DNA of 38,713 nucleotides. Origin: an uncultured beta proteobacterium. Lineage in GTDB: Bacteria; Pseudomonadota; Gammaproteobacteria; Burkholderiales; Burkholderiaceae_C. The position numbers and the translations under genes were made by a program. Below are positions 26,606 to 35,665 of this stretch, in pieces. The stretch covers positions 1 through 38,713 of the forward strand of contig CAIRBF010000271.1 of NCBI GenBank assembly GCA_903876715.1, in the 5' to 3' direction. Each line of letters begins with the position of its first letter. The first letter of the stretch is position 1. The notes under the pieces were generated by a model. That model had not been told where the DNA came from. It was given only the letters and a program-made list of their open reading frames with translations, and searched no databases.

Positions 26606-27461
26606 TCTGTCGGTTTGTCGTCCCGCTGGTGGGCGCTGGTGGTCCCGTTGTCGTGAAGGCTTGGTCCTGGGGGTGCTGCTCGGCGCCTTCGCGGCGCCCC
26701 TGCCGCTGCGCGCGCAGGGCGCGGGTGGTGCGGTCCAGGGCATCACCCAGGCCCAGCGCGACCTCAAGCTCGGCCTGCCGGTGGCCGGGCGTGTGGAGGG
26801 CCTGTTCGTGCGCGAGGGCGACCGTGTCAAGGTCGGGCAGGTGTTGCTGCATCTCGACCGGACCCTGGAGGAGTTGGAAGTCCGTCGCCGGCAGCTGCAG
26901 TTGCGCGACGAGTCCCGCCTCGCCGAGCTTCGGGGCCGGGAGCGCGTCCTGTCCGAGCAGGTCGCGAACCTGCGACCCTTGGTGGAGGCCGGCAGCGCAC
27001 CGCGCAAGCAGCTGGAGGACGAGGAACTCGCCCTGGGGGCGGTGGCGGGCGAACGCCGGGGTCTCGAGGCCGCCAAGCAGCGCGAGCAGGTGGAGCTCGA
27101 GCTCGCGGTGGAGACTTTCGAGCGGCGCCACCTGCGCTCGCCCATCGACGGCGTGGTCACGAAGATCCTGCACCGGCCCGGCGAAAGCGTGTCGCCGAAC
27201 GAGGTCACGATGCACGTGGTCGACGTCGGCAAGGTGCGCTTCCTCGGGACCATGCCTTGGCAGTCGGCCTCGCGCCTGCGTCCGGGCGCCTCGGTGAGCT
27301 TGCGCATCGGCGCCGAGGATGGCGGCCGCGCGCGTCAGGGGCGGGTCGTGTTCGTGGCGCCGGTGGCGGATCCGGCCAGCGGCCTCGTGGAGGTCATCGC
27401 CGAGTTCGACAACGCGGACGGCAGCGTGCGCCCTGGCGTGTCGGCCAGGATCGCCTATTGA
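26598..27461 (+). CDS. HlyD/RND-type periplasmic adaptor (membrane fusion) protein, short form
   Basis: 287 residues from a GTG start chosen because of the near-perfect ribosome site. Residues 20-39 form a hydrophobic signal segment ending LRA-Q. Residues 59-87 are the first half of a lipoyl domain (PVAGRVEGLFVREGDRVKVG), 88-175 a coiled-coil hairpin rich in Glu/Arg, 179-208 the second lipoyl half (RSPIDGVVTKI, PGESV), and 212-285 a beta-barrel ending VRPGVSARI. Family members bridge an inner-membrane transporter and a TolC-like channel. Typical RND adaptors are 350-400 residues, so the membrane-proximal domain seems to be missing. The overlap with the giant gene suggests a role in its export, but no ABC transporter, RND pump or TolC is in the window. 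Substrate is inference. Confidence 0.85.
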   Translation: MLDLSVCRPAGGRWWSRCREGLVLGVLLGAFAAPLPLRAQGAGGAVQGITQAQRDLKLGLPVAGRVEGLFVREGDRVKVGQVLLHLDRTLEELEVRRRQLQLRDESRLAELRGRERVLSEQVANLRPLVEAGSAPRKQLEDEELALGAVAGERRGLEAAKQREQVELELAVETFERRHLRSPIDGVVTKILHRPGESVSPNEVTMHVVDVGKVRFLGTMPWQSASRLRPGASVSLRIGAEDGGRARQGRVVFVAPVADPASGLVEVIAEFDNADGSVRPGVSARIAY

Positions 27462-27475
27462 GCGCCTCCAGGGCC

Positions 27476-27504
27476 GGGCTGCGCCCAGCCCGCCCCCCGG
27501 CGGG
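27476..27504. terminator. Two overlapping GC hairpins between convergent genes
   Basis: The 45-base gap between the adaptor stop and the fliJ stop contains GGGCTG-CGCC-CAGCCC (27476-27491) and CCCGCC-CCCC-GGCGGG (27489-27504). They share three bases and so would compete. Neither is followed by a run of T on either strand, so Rho-independent termination is uncertain. Position suggests a bidirectional transcription barrier. Confidence 0.45.
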
Positions 27505-27506
27505 AG

Positions 27507-28016
27507 TCAAGAAAACTCGGGGCGGCCCTGCGTCTTCTTGAGAGGACTGCCGGCGGCGTCATGCTCATGCGCCTTGTGCGCATGCCGCATGGTGCTCCAG
27601 CCGTCCATCGCGGCCTGCTCGCGGCGCTCCTGTTCGGCCCTGCGGGCCTTTTCGGCCAGCTCCAACAGCTTGCGCGCTTGCAGCACGGCCCGTTCGGCTT
27701 CGGCCAGGGCCTGGGCGGCCGCGTCACGGTGGGCGACGCCGGCGCGCAGGTCTTGCCCGAGCTTGTCGGCCATGCCTTGCAGGTTGTGCAGGAACAGGCG
27801 GTCGTTGCGGGTGTCGGCCATGGGCCGCGGGTGGCGGTGGTCCTCGGCCAGCCGGCGCTGGTAGTCGGCGAGCATCTCGCCCACGCGCTGCGCACTGGCT
27901 TGCAGACGGGCCAGGCGCTGCTGGTGCTGCGCAAGCACCTGGGCGCGCTGCTCCGCGCTGCGCTGCGCCTTGTCCAGCAGCACCGTCCGCGCGTCCGGCG
28001 GTTTCTGGTCGCTCAT
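27507..28016 (-). CDS. fliJ: Flagellar export protein FliJ
   Basis: 169 residues, almost entirely coiled coil (heptads through residues 15-140), charged and Ala/Gln/Arg-rich, as expected for FliJ. FliJ acts with FliH and FliI as the cytoplasmic ATPase complex of the flagellar type III export machine and binds FlhA. Sequence identity across this family is low, so the call rests on coiled-coil character, size and position 34 bases after fliI. It is the last flagellar gene on this strand and faces the adaptor gene; fliK, which often follows, is absent. The tail after residue 145 is polar and unremarkable. Confidence 0.85.
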   Translation of the reverse strand: MSDQKPPDARTVLLDKAQRSAEQRAQVLAQHQQRLARLQASAQRVGEMLADYQRRLAEDHRHPRPMADTRNDRLFLHNLQGMADKLGQDLRAGVAHRDAAAQALAEAERAVLQARKLLELAEKARRAEQERREQAAMDGWSTMRHAHKAHEHDAAGSPLKKTQGRPEFS

Positions 28017-28050
28017 CGGCGCGTTCGAAGCATGCGACCGCCGCTGCGGA

Positions 28051-29373
28051 TCAGGTGCTCAGCAGGCGCTTGATCGCCTCCCGGCATTCGGGGTAGGGCG
28101 CTGGCGCGTGCATGTCCTGGCGCAGGTAGGCCTCGAGCGCGGGACGCAGCTTGATCGCCTGGTCGAGGTCGCGGTTGCTGCCGCTCTCGTAGGCGCCCAC
28201 CTGGATCAGGTCCTGGCTCTGCTGGTACAGGGTCCACAGGCGGCGGAAGCGGTTGGCCCGCTCGAGCTCCTCGGGCGCCAGCAGTTGCGGCATCGCGCGC
28301 GAGATCGATCCCATCAGGTCGATGGCCGGGTAGTGCGAGGCGTCGGCAAGCCGGCGCGAGAGCATGACCTGGCCGTCGAGCGATGCCCGGGCGATGTCGA
28401 CGATGGGGTCGTTGCCGTCGTCACCCTCGGCGAGCACGGTGTAGACCGACGTGATCGACCCATGGCCCCGACGCCCTGGACCACCGCGCTCGATCAGCGT
28501 GGGCAGCAGCGCGAAGACCGAGGGCGGGTAGCCCTTGGCGGTGGGCGGCTCGCCGATGGCCAGGCCGATCTCGCGTTGGGCATGCGCCACGCGCGTCAGG
28601 CTGTCCACCAGCATCAGCACGTGGCGCCCCTGGTCGCGGAAGTACTCGGCGATCAGGTGCGTGAGCTGCGCCGCCTTCAGGCGGAGCACGGGCGAGACAT
28701 TGGCCGGTGCCGCGACGACGACCGACTTCGCCAGGCCTTCAGGGCCGAGCGACTCGTTGATGAAGGCTTGCACCTCGCGCCCGCGCTCGCCCACCAGGCC
28801 GATGACGACGATCTCGGCTTCGGTGTGGCGCGTCATCATGCCCAACAGCACGCTCTTGCCCACGCCCGAGCCCGCCACCAGGCCGATGCGCTGTCCGCGT
28901 CCCATGGTCAGCAGCCCGTTGATCGCCCGCACGCCCACGTCGAGCACTTCGCGGATCGGACCGCGCTCCATCGGGTTGAGGCTGTCGCCATGCAGGTCGC
29001 CGGTGTCGGTGCACTGCGGTGGCGGACGGCCATCGAGCGGGCGGCCGCGGGCGTCGATGACGCGCCCGAGCAGAGACCGGCCCAGTGCCGCGCGCGCCGA
29101 CGTCCCGGTGACGCGGACGCGGCTGCCCGGGCCGATGCCCTGGGGCTCGGTGAACGGCATCAGCAGCAGGTGTTCCCCCTGGAAGCCGACGACCTCGGCG
29201 TCCACGGTGCGGCCGTCGATGCCAGTGACCTCGCAGCAGGCACCCAGCGAGGCGACGAGACCGCTGGTCTCCAGGCGCAGCCCGACCAGGCGTGTGACCA
29301 CCCCGCAGCGTGACGGCCCCGGTGCCTGCAGCGCTTGCACGAGGCGGTCGACCTCGACGTCGAAGGCGTTCAT
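28051..29373 (-). CDS. fliI: Flagellum-specific export ATPase FliI
   Basis: 440 residues, normal length. Walker A is GSGVGKS at 168-174, the catalytic-glutamate motif GERGRE at 195-200, Walker B LVDSLTR at 255-261, followed by REIGLAIGEPPTAKGYPPSVF-type sequence and the ISRAMPQ region typical of the family. FliI energises unfolding and entry of flagellar substrates into the FlhA/FlhB gate and forms a hexamer with FliH and FliJ. The ATG overlaps the fliH stop in an ATGA, so translation is probably coupled. No key residue appears to be missing. Confidence 0.97.
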   Translation of the reverse strand: MNAFDVEVDRLVQALQAPGPSRCGVVTRLVGLRLETSGLVASLGACCEVTGIDGRTVDAEVVGFQGEHLLLMPFTEPQGIGPGSRVRVTGTSARAALGRSLLGRVIDARGRPLDGRPPPQCTDTGDLHGDSLNPMERGPIREVLDVGVRAINGLLTMGRGQRIGLVAGSGVGKSVLLGMMTRHTEAEIVVIGLVGERGREVQAFINESLGPEGLAKSVVVAAPANVSPVLRLKAAQLTHLIAEYFRDQGRHVLMLVDSLTRVAHAQREIGLAIGEPPTAKGYPPSVFALLPTLIERGGPGRRGHGSITSVYTVLAEGDDGNDPIVDIARASLDGQVMLSRRLADASHYPAIDLMGSISRAMPQLLAPEELERANRFRRLWTLYQQSQDLIQVGAYESGSNRDLDQAIKLRPALEAYLRQDMHAPAPYPECREAIKRLLST

Positions 29374-30245
29374 GGTGCTCCCTGTCCGGCCTCTGGATCG
29401 GCGGGCTGGGCCCCAAGGAGTTGAGCGGCCAGCGCGTCCAGGCGGTTCTCCACCAGGTCCTGCACGAGCGTGCCGTCAGAGACCGCTTCGACACTGCCCC
29501 GGCGCAGGTGGTCCGCGGCCTCGAGCGTGATGTGTGTCCCGAAGGCCTGCGCCAGCGGCCCGAGCGCTGCCAGGTCGTCAGGGTGAAGCCGCACCGCCAC
29601 CTTCAACGGATGCGGCCCGAGCGCCTGGATCGTGTGCTCGACCAGGCGCGCCACGGCCTGCCCGCCCGACTGCAGTTCCGCCCGCATCAGCTGCTGGGCC
29701 AGATGCAGGGCCAGCCTTGCCAGTGGCGCGTGCAGACGCCGCGAATCGCCGCGCAGCTCGTGCAGCGCGTGCAGGATCTGCTGCTGCAAGGCGAGCTGAC
29801 GCTCCGCGCTCGCGGCCTTGGCGGCCTCTTGCGTGGCTTCACGGCGCGTGCGCTCGACCTCAGCCCGGCGTTGCCCTTCGCGCAGCCCCTGCGCGTGGCC
29901 TTCGTCCCAGCCCTCCTGCCGCATCTGCGCCAGGCGCTGCGCGAGCGGCGCGGGGTCGGCGGCCGTGGCCCGGGAATCCTGACCCGGATCGGCGGCGGCA
30001 TGGCCCGGGGAGGACGCCCCCGGTGGCGTGCCCGACACGTCCGCGAAGATGTCGAGGATGTCGACATCGTCGTCCGCGCGCGGCGCCGGCAGAGCCGCCT
30101 GCGGCCGCACCTCCAGGACGTTGAAGGTGGCAGGCAGGCGGGCGTCGAGCGACCACGGAACGAAGGGCCCGGCCTGCGGTGCGTGCAGCAGCGCCGGGTC
30201 GGGCTGCCAGGCCACCGGTCGGCCCTGGGCGTCAGACGAAGTCAT
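29370..30245 (-). CDS. fliH: Flagellar assembly protein FliH
   Basis: 291 residues from the ATG at 30245; a GTG one codon upstream (30248) is possible. The ATG overlaps the end of fliG by 14 bases. The N-terminus has the short Trp motif RPVAWQP seen in FliH proteins, then an acidic Pro/Ala-rich linker, a long Glu/Arg/Ala/Gln helix (about 100-170), and a C-terminal domain with VRLHPDDLAALGPL resembling stator subunits of V-type ATPases. FliH holds FliI at the base of the export gate and regulates its hydrolysis. Size is a little above the usual 220-260, because of the linker. Confidence 0.9.
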   Translation of the reverse strand: MTSSDAQGRPVAWQPDPALLHAPQAGPFVPWSLDARLPATFNVLEVRPQAALPAPRADDDVDILDIFADVSGTPPGASSPGHAAADPGQDSRATAADPAPLAQRLAQMRQEGWDEGHAQGLREGQRRAEVERTRREATQEAAKAASAERQLALQQQILHALHELRGDSRRLHAPLARLALHLAQQLMRAELQSGGQAVARLVEHTIQALGPHPLKVAVRLHPDDLAALGPLAQAFGTHITLEAADHLRRGSVEAVSDGTLVQDLVENRLDALAAQLLGAQPADPEAGQGAP

Positions 30246-31374
30246 CACCCCGTCCCGACAGCACCAGCTCGCCCTTGTCGGAGAGCTTGCGCGCGATGCG
30301 CATGATGGCCTTCTGCGCTTCCTCGACGTCGGTGATGCGCAGCGGCCCCTTGGACTCCATCTCGTCGACGAACATCACGCGCGCGCGCTGCGACATGTTG
30401 TCGAAGAACTTCTCCTTCACGTATTCGTGCGCGCCTTTCAGTGCCGTCATCAGCATGTCGGGCTCGACATTGCGCATCAGCGTCTGGATCGCGCGGTTGT
30501 CCACGGCCGAGAGGTTCTCGAACGTGAACATGTTGTCCTGGATCTTCTGCGTGAGGTCCGGGTCCAGCCGGGTCAGCTGGACCATGATCTGCGACTCCAG
30601 GTCGACCTTGACGAAGTTCATGATCTTGGCCGCCGCCTTGATGCCGCCGAAGCTCGAGGACTTGGCCGATGAGCTGGTCGAGAACTGCTTCTTCATGATG
30701 GATTCGAGCTCCTCCATCGCCGAGGGCTGCACGGTCTCCAGGCTCGCCACGCGCTGCATGATCTCGGGGCGGGCGTCGGGTGGCAGGAAGTTCAGGACGT
30801 CGGCGGCGACGTCGTACTCGAGCACGGACAGGATGATCGCGACGACCTGTGGATGCTCGTTTCGGATCATCTCGGCGATCGAGCGCGCATCCATCCACTT
30901 CAGGATCTCGAGCCCCTTGTTGCCCTGGCCCGGCATGATGCGGCTGAGCACCGAGGCCGCTTTGTCCTCGCCGAGCGCGCGCTTGAGCACCTTCTCGACA
31001 TAGTCCCCCGTGCCCAGGCCGAGGTTGGTCTGCTTCTTCAGCATCGCGACGAAGTCGTCGAGCACGACGTTCACCGCGGCCTGCGACAGGTCGGCCACCG
31101 ACACCATGGCCGCGCCCAGCGCCTGCACTTCCTTCGGGTTCAGGTAGCGGATGATCTCCGCGGCCTGCTGCTCACCCAGCAGCAGCATGAGCACCGCGGC
31201 GCGTTGCGTGCTCGTGAGGGCGTCGAGTTCCTCGCGGAGCTCGGGCGTCATCGGGATGTCGGGCGAGGCCGCTCCCTCCTCGGTGGCCTTGACGTCCTTG
31301 CCGTCAGGGGCGCCCTTGGCCTTGGGGTCGGCGGCGCCGTCCTTGCGCTCCTTGGAGTCTTTCTTGTCTGCCAT
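30232..31374 (-). CDS. fliG: Flagellar motor switch protein FliG with long charged N-terminal extension
   Basis: 380 residues against about 330 for most FliG. Residues 46-380 are standard: the FliF-binding domain, the EHPQ motif at 173-176, the SSFGGIKAAAKIMNF linker region, and the torque helix of the C-domain around 328-357 (QRARVMFVDEMESKGPL, ITDVEEAQ). FliG sits between the MS-ring and FliM and contacts MotA. Residues 1-45 are a Lys/Asp/Glu/Gly-rich tail (KKDSKERKDG...KDVKATEEG) with no predicted fold. An internal start at Met42 would remove it, but neither start has a good ribosome site. The gene begins 37 bases after fliF. Confidence 0.96.
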   Translation of the reverse strand: MADKKDSKERKDGAADPKAKGAPDGKDVKATEEGAASPDIPMTPELREELDALTSTQRAAVLMLLLGEQQAAEIIRYLNPKEVQALGAAMVSVADLSQAAVNVVLDDFVAMLKKQTNLGLGTGDYVEKVLKRALGEDKAASVLSRIMPGQGNKGLEILKWMDARSIAEMIRNEHPQVVAIILSVLEYDVAADVLNFLPPDARPEIMQRVASLETVQPSAMEELESIMKKQFSTSSSAKSSSFGGIKAAAKIMNFVKVDLESQIMVQLTRLDPDLTQKIQDNMFTFENLSAVDNRAIQTLMRNVEPDMLMTALKGAHEYVKEKFFDNMSQRARVMFVDEMESKGPLRITDVEEAQKAIMRIARKLSDKGELVLSGRGDDFV

Positions 31375-31411
31375 GGGTTTGGCGGTGCGGGAGTGGAGGT
31401 GGGCCGATGCG

Positions 31412-33253
31412 TCAGCTGATGCGGATCATGGCCTTGAGGACGTTGGCCACGCGGCCCGAGTCCTCGGCCACCAGCATGCGGATCAGCGCCACCTTGTCGT
31501 CGTAGGTGTTGGCGGTGTCGAGCAGGTCGGCCGAGATGCTGGACTTCTTGGGCTTGAGCTTGGCCTTGATCTGCTCGAGGCTGTCGCCCTCGCCGATCTG
31601 GATCATGCGCATGTCCTCCTCGGTGAGCTCACCCGACTCGGCGCGCGCCTTGGCGTCGGCCGCTGCCTGCTCGGCGGCGGCCTTGCGCGCCGCGTAGAAC
31701 TGCTGCAGCACGGGCCGCACGACGACGAACAGGAAGGCGATGAAGGCCAGCGCGATCAAGCCGCTCTTGAGGCCCTCGTGGACACGGGTCTCGATGTACC
31801 AGGGGATCGTCTCGAGCGGCTGCGCCGGTTCGAAGCGCGCGGGCACCACCGTCACCTCGTCGCCGCGACGCTGGTCGAAGCCGACGACGCTGCGCACGAG
31901 GTCGCGCATGCGGTCGAGTTCCTGCGGGGTGTAGGCCACGCGGGCGCCGGGCGCAGGTGCCGAGGCGCCTTCCGCCGGTGGCGGGACGGGGCGTTCGTTC
32001 ACGACCACGGCGACGCTGATCCGCTGGATGCCGCCGGTGGCGTTCTTGACGTGGCGAACGCTGCGGTCGAGCTCATAGTTGCGGGTGGACCGAGAGCTCA
32101 TGGTCTGGTCTGACTCGCTGCGCCCCTCGGCCGCATTCGCGGTCGTGTTGGTGGTCGTGGTGGGTGGCGTCGGCGCGGTGTTGGAAAGGGCACTGGGGAT
32201 GCCTGCGGCGTCGCGCTTGGCGGCGCGGTCCTGCGCCAGCGTCTCCGACCGCGTCCTCGGGCCCTGGCCTCGGCTGTCGTAATCCTCGGTCGTGCTCTCG
32301 ACCTGGGTGAAGTCGAGCACCAGATTGACCTGGCCGCGCACGTTGGCCTCCCCGACCACAGGCGCCAGGATCTGCACGATGCGGTTGCGGTAGACCTCCT
32401 CGAGCTGCTGCTTGTGCTGCGTCTGCGCGGCCGTCAGCCCGAGCTTGAGCTCCGAGGCCGACTCCGTGAGCAACTGCCCGATGTTGTCGACCACGGTCAC
32501 ATGCTCGGGCGCGAGGTAGGGCACGCTCGAGGACACCAGGTGCACGATGGCCTGCACCTGCGAGGGCGAGACCACGCGGCCGGGGTGCGGCGCGACCACG
32601 ACCGAGGCCTTGGGGGGCGTGCGGTCGCGCACGAACACGCTCTGCTTGGGCTGGGCCAGGTGCACGCGCGCGCTCTGGACCGTGGCGATCTGCATGACGC
32701 TGCGCGCCAGCTCCTGCTCCATCGCCGCGTTGACGCGCACCTGCTCCATGAACTGGCTCGTCGTCATCGACGACTGGTCCTTCAGCGCGTCCAGCCCCGT
32801 GTTGCTGGTGCGCGGCAGACCTTGCGACGCCAGGAGCATCCGCGCCTCGTGGTAGCGCGTGCTGGGTACGGTGAGTTCGCCGTTGTTGGCGTCGATGCGC
32901 GGCTTGAAGTCGGCATTGCGCAGCAGGTCGAAGGCGGCCTGGCGGTCGCCCTCGTTCATGCCGGGCAGCAGCGAGCGATAGGGCGTGGCCTGCATCGCGG
33001 CCCAGGTGATGGCGAAGATCACCAGGACGGCGACGATGATGATGGCGGGCAGGGCCCGCCGCACGGCGGGCTGCGCGAGCACGGCGCGCGTGGCCTGGGT
33101 CATCTGCTGCAGCGCGCTGCCGCCCGGCCGCAGCGCGGCCGCCGAGCCGGGTGCCGCTGCGACGGCGGACCCACCCGCCGGCACGAGCGCGGCGCTGCCC
33201 GCAGCGCCAGCGCCTTCGCGGGTCGCCGATGGGGATGCGGGTGCGGTCGCCAC
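31412..33253 (-). CDS. fliF: Flagellar MS-ring protein FliF
   Basis: 613 residues from a GTG start; an in-frame TGA lies two codons upstream, so no longer version exists. Residues 1-50 are an Ala/Gly/Ser/Pro-rich tail, TM1 is about 69-88 (PAIIIVAVLVIFAITWAAM), the YscJ/FliF ring-building domains follow, a Thr/Pro/Asn-rich insert lies near 350-380, and TM2 is about 492-511. The C-terminus (DDKVALIRMLVAEDSGRVANVLKAMI) is the FliG-binding helix pair. FliF forms the inner-membrane ring on which the switch and export gate assemble. The cytoplasmic N-terminal tail is longer than usual. Confidence 0.96.
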   Translation of the reverse strand: MATAPASPSATREGAGAAGSAALVPAGGSAVAAAPGSAAALRPGGSALQQMTQATRAVLAQPAVRRALPAIIIVAVLVIFAITWAAMQATPYRSLLPGMNEGDRQAAFDLLRNADFKPRIDANNGELTVPSTRYHEARMLLASQGLPRTSNTGLDALKDQSSMTTSQFMEQVRVNAAMEQELARSVMQIATVQSARVHLAQPKQSVFVRDRTPPKASVVVAPHPGRVVSPSQVQAIVHLVSSSVPYLAPEHVTVVDNIGQLLTESASELKLGLTAAQTQHKQQLEEVYRNRIVQILAPVVGEANVRGQVNLVLDFTQVESTTEDYDSRGQGPRTRSETLAQDRAAKRDAAGIPSALSNTAPTPPTTTTNTTANAAEGRSESDQTMSSRSTRNYELDRSVRHVKNATGGIQRISVAVVVNERPVPPPAEGASAPAPGARVAYTPQELDRMRDLVRSVVGFDQRRGDEVTVVPARFEPAQPLETIPWYIETRVHEGLKSGLIALAFIAFLFVVVRPVLQQFYAARKAAAEQAAADAKARAESGELTEEDMRMIQIGEGDSLEQIKAKLKPKKSSISADLLDTANTYDDKVALIRMLVAEDSGRVANVLKAMIRIS

Positions 33254-33350
33254 GGCTCAGCGGCCCGTCGTCAGGTGGATCGGTCGCTGCATGGTCGGCG
33301 TGCGTCCAGGCCTCGTCATCGCGTGGCGGTCTTGCGTTGCGGCCCCATCG

Positions 33351-33698
33351 TCACACCGGCATGTTGAGGATGTCCTCGTAGGCCTTGAGCACCTTGTTGC
33401 GCATCTGCAGCGTGGCCTCGAAGGCGAGCGAGGACTTCTGCATCGCCAGCACCACGTCCGTCAGGGGGACCTCGCCGCGTTCGTAGGCCTCCTGCATGCC
33501 GCGCGAGGCCGCCTGCGTGTCGTTGACCTCGGCCAGGGCCTGGCGCACCAAGTCACCGAAGGGTGGCGCGGTCTGCGTGGCGGCCTGGGCGGCGCTGGCG
33601 CCTACCGGGTCGACGCCAGCGCCTGCCTCGGCCTGCAGCTTGCGCATGGTCTGCAGCATCGACAGGATGTTGGCGGGGGAAGTGATGCGGTCGGACAT
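33351..33698 (-). CDS. fliE: Flagellar hook-basal body protein FliE
   Basis: 115 residues, normal length. The C-terminal half is the conserved FliE core: FGDLVRQALAEVNDTQ, the 'RGEVPLTDVVLAMQKSSLAF' helix and ATLQMRNKVLKAYEDILNMPV at the end. FliE joins the MS-ring to the proximal rod and is among the first proteins exported. It starts 39 bases after the sigma-54 activator gene and is followed by 97 bases before fliF, in which I see no gene or promoter. Confidence 0.95.
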   Translation of the reverse strand: MSDRITSPANILSMLQTMRKLQAEAGAGVDPVGASAAQAATQTAPPFGDLVRQALAEVNDTQAASRGMQEAYERGEVPLTDVVLAMQKSSLAFEATLQMRNKVLKAYEDILNMPV

Positions 33699-33737
33699 GG
33701 CGGAGGAAAAGAGGGTGCGCAGGGGTCGATGAGGTTC

Positions 33738-35210
<1,473 letters not shown>

Positions 35211-35222
35211 GGGTGAGAAAGC

Positions 35223-35237
35223 GCAATTACCGTGCCA
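35223..35237 (-). promoter_or_regulatory. Sigma-54 (RpoN) promoter of the activator gene
   Basis: On the minus strand the sequence reads TGGCACG-GTAA-TTGC, an exact match to the TGGCACG-N4-TTGC consensus with GG and GC at the required -24/-12 spacing. Counting from the -12 C (35223), the transcript should start near 35211, one base before the ATG of the activator gene. Confidence 0.85.
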
Positions 35238-35255
35238 GCCTTCATGGCTGCCTGG

Positions 35256-35272
35256 GAGGCTTCAAAAGCCTC
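35256..35272. repeat. Perfect inverted repeat upstream of the sigma-54 promoter
   Basis: GAGGCTT-CAA-AAGCCTC, seven-base arms with a three-base centre, about 53 bases upstream of the inferred transcript start. There is no T-run after it, so it is a better candidate for a protein-binding site (enhancer or repressor) than for a terminator. Confidence 0.5.
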
Positions 35273-35392
35273 TCAAAGTAGAAAAAACGTCAAAACGTGT
35301 AAAGCGGCACAACAACTCGTGTCGATTTTTCGACGCTTCCTGATCTGACGCAAGCTCGCACCCGTTGGATGCTGCTGTCGTTCCCGCAGACC

Positions 35393-35406
35393 CGGCCGTT
35401 CGGCCG
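35393..35406 (-). terminator. GC hairpin just after the mini-protein stop codon
   Basis: CGGCC-GAAC-GGCCG on the minus strand, eight bases after the stop of the four-cysteine gene. No T-run follows. It may end the fliS transcript before the activator promoter, but the evidence is position and stem only. Confidence 0.3.
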
Positions 35407-35413
35407 CGCGCCT

Positions 35414-35617
35414 TCAAGGCTTGGCCGGCTGTGTCGGCTTGGGATCGAAGCCGCGGCACTCCAGGCCCGAGGCCCGGAAGACCTCCTCCGAGGGCAGGGT
35501 CCGGGTCTTGATCTGCATGTTGCGGCAAAGGTAGGGCAGCCGCACGTCGTAGCTGATGGCCAGGTGCCTGCAGCGCCAGCAGGAGGGCGGTTCCCGAAGT
35601 GGCTGACTGACGGGCAT
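35414..35617 (-). CDS. Small four-cysteine conserved protein of the flagellar cluster
   Basis: 67 residues with CWRC at 13-16, a Cys near 31 in LPYLCRNMQIKTRTLP, and a Cys near 54 in SGLECRGF, followed by a polar Pro-rich end. The CxxC...C...C layout suggests a single metal (zinc) site. I recall small proteins of this pattern ('CR-CRH-...-P-GCRA-GFKS--LPS') as conserved hypotheticals in proteobacteria, but know of no proven function. It starts 48 bases after fliS, in the place where fliT is often found, though it does not resemble FliT. The ribosome site is weak (AGGA directly before the ATG). Confidence 0.75.
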   Translation of the reverse strand: MPVSQPLREPPSCWRCRHLAISYDVRLPYLCRNMQIKTRTLPSEEVFRASGLECRGFDPKPTQPAKP

Positions 35618-35644
35618 TCCTGGCAGCGGTGCGACGGCAGGGCG

Positions 35645-35662
35645 CGGGGCGGGCCCGCCCCG
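35645..35662. repeat. 18-base perfect GC palindrome after fliS
   Basis: CGGGGCGGGCCCGCCCCG starts four bases past the fliS stop and 28 bases before the mini-protein start. As RNA it could fold into a stem with a GGCC loop. No T-run follows on either strand. It could reduce read-through or protect the 3' end of the fliS message. Confidence 0.5.
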
Positions 35663-35665
35663 GAC

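Larger units (their letters stand above)
35211..35413. other. 203-base intergenic control region with an AT-rich patch
   Basis: This gap lies upstream of the activator gene. It contains the sigma-54 promoter, an inverted repeat, an AT-rich patch (about 35276-35335) that stands out from the GC-rich surroundings, a second small inverted repeat GTCGA-TTTT-TCGAC (35321-35334), and a GC hairpin close to the mini-protein stop. No coding frame was found credible. Confidence 0.6.

Noticed and set aside
27970..29313. 447-codon plus-strand frame opposite fliI
   Set aside because: FliI is unambiguous on the other strand; this translation is a low-information shadow.
33254..33350. Possible promoter or small gene between fliE and fliF
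   Set aside because: Only a 12-codon frame ending just before the fliF GTG and no -24/-12 or sigma-28-like site were found.
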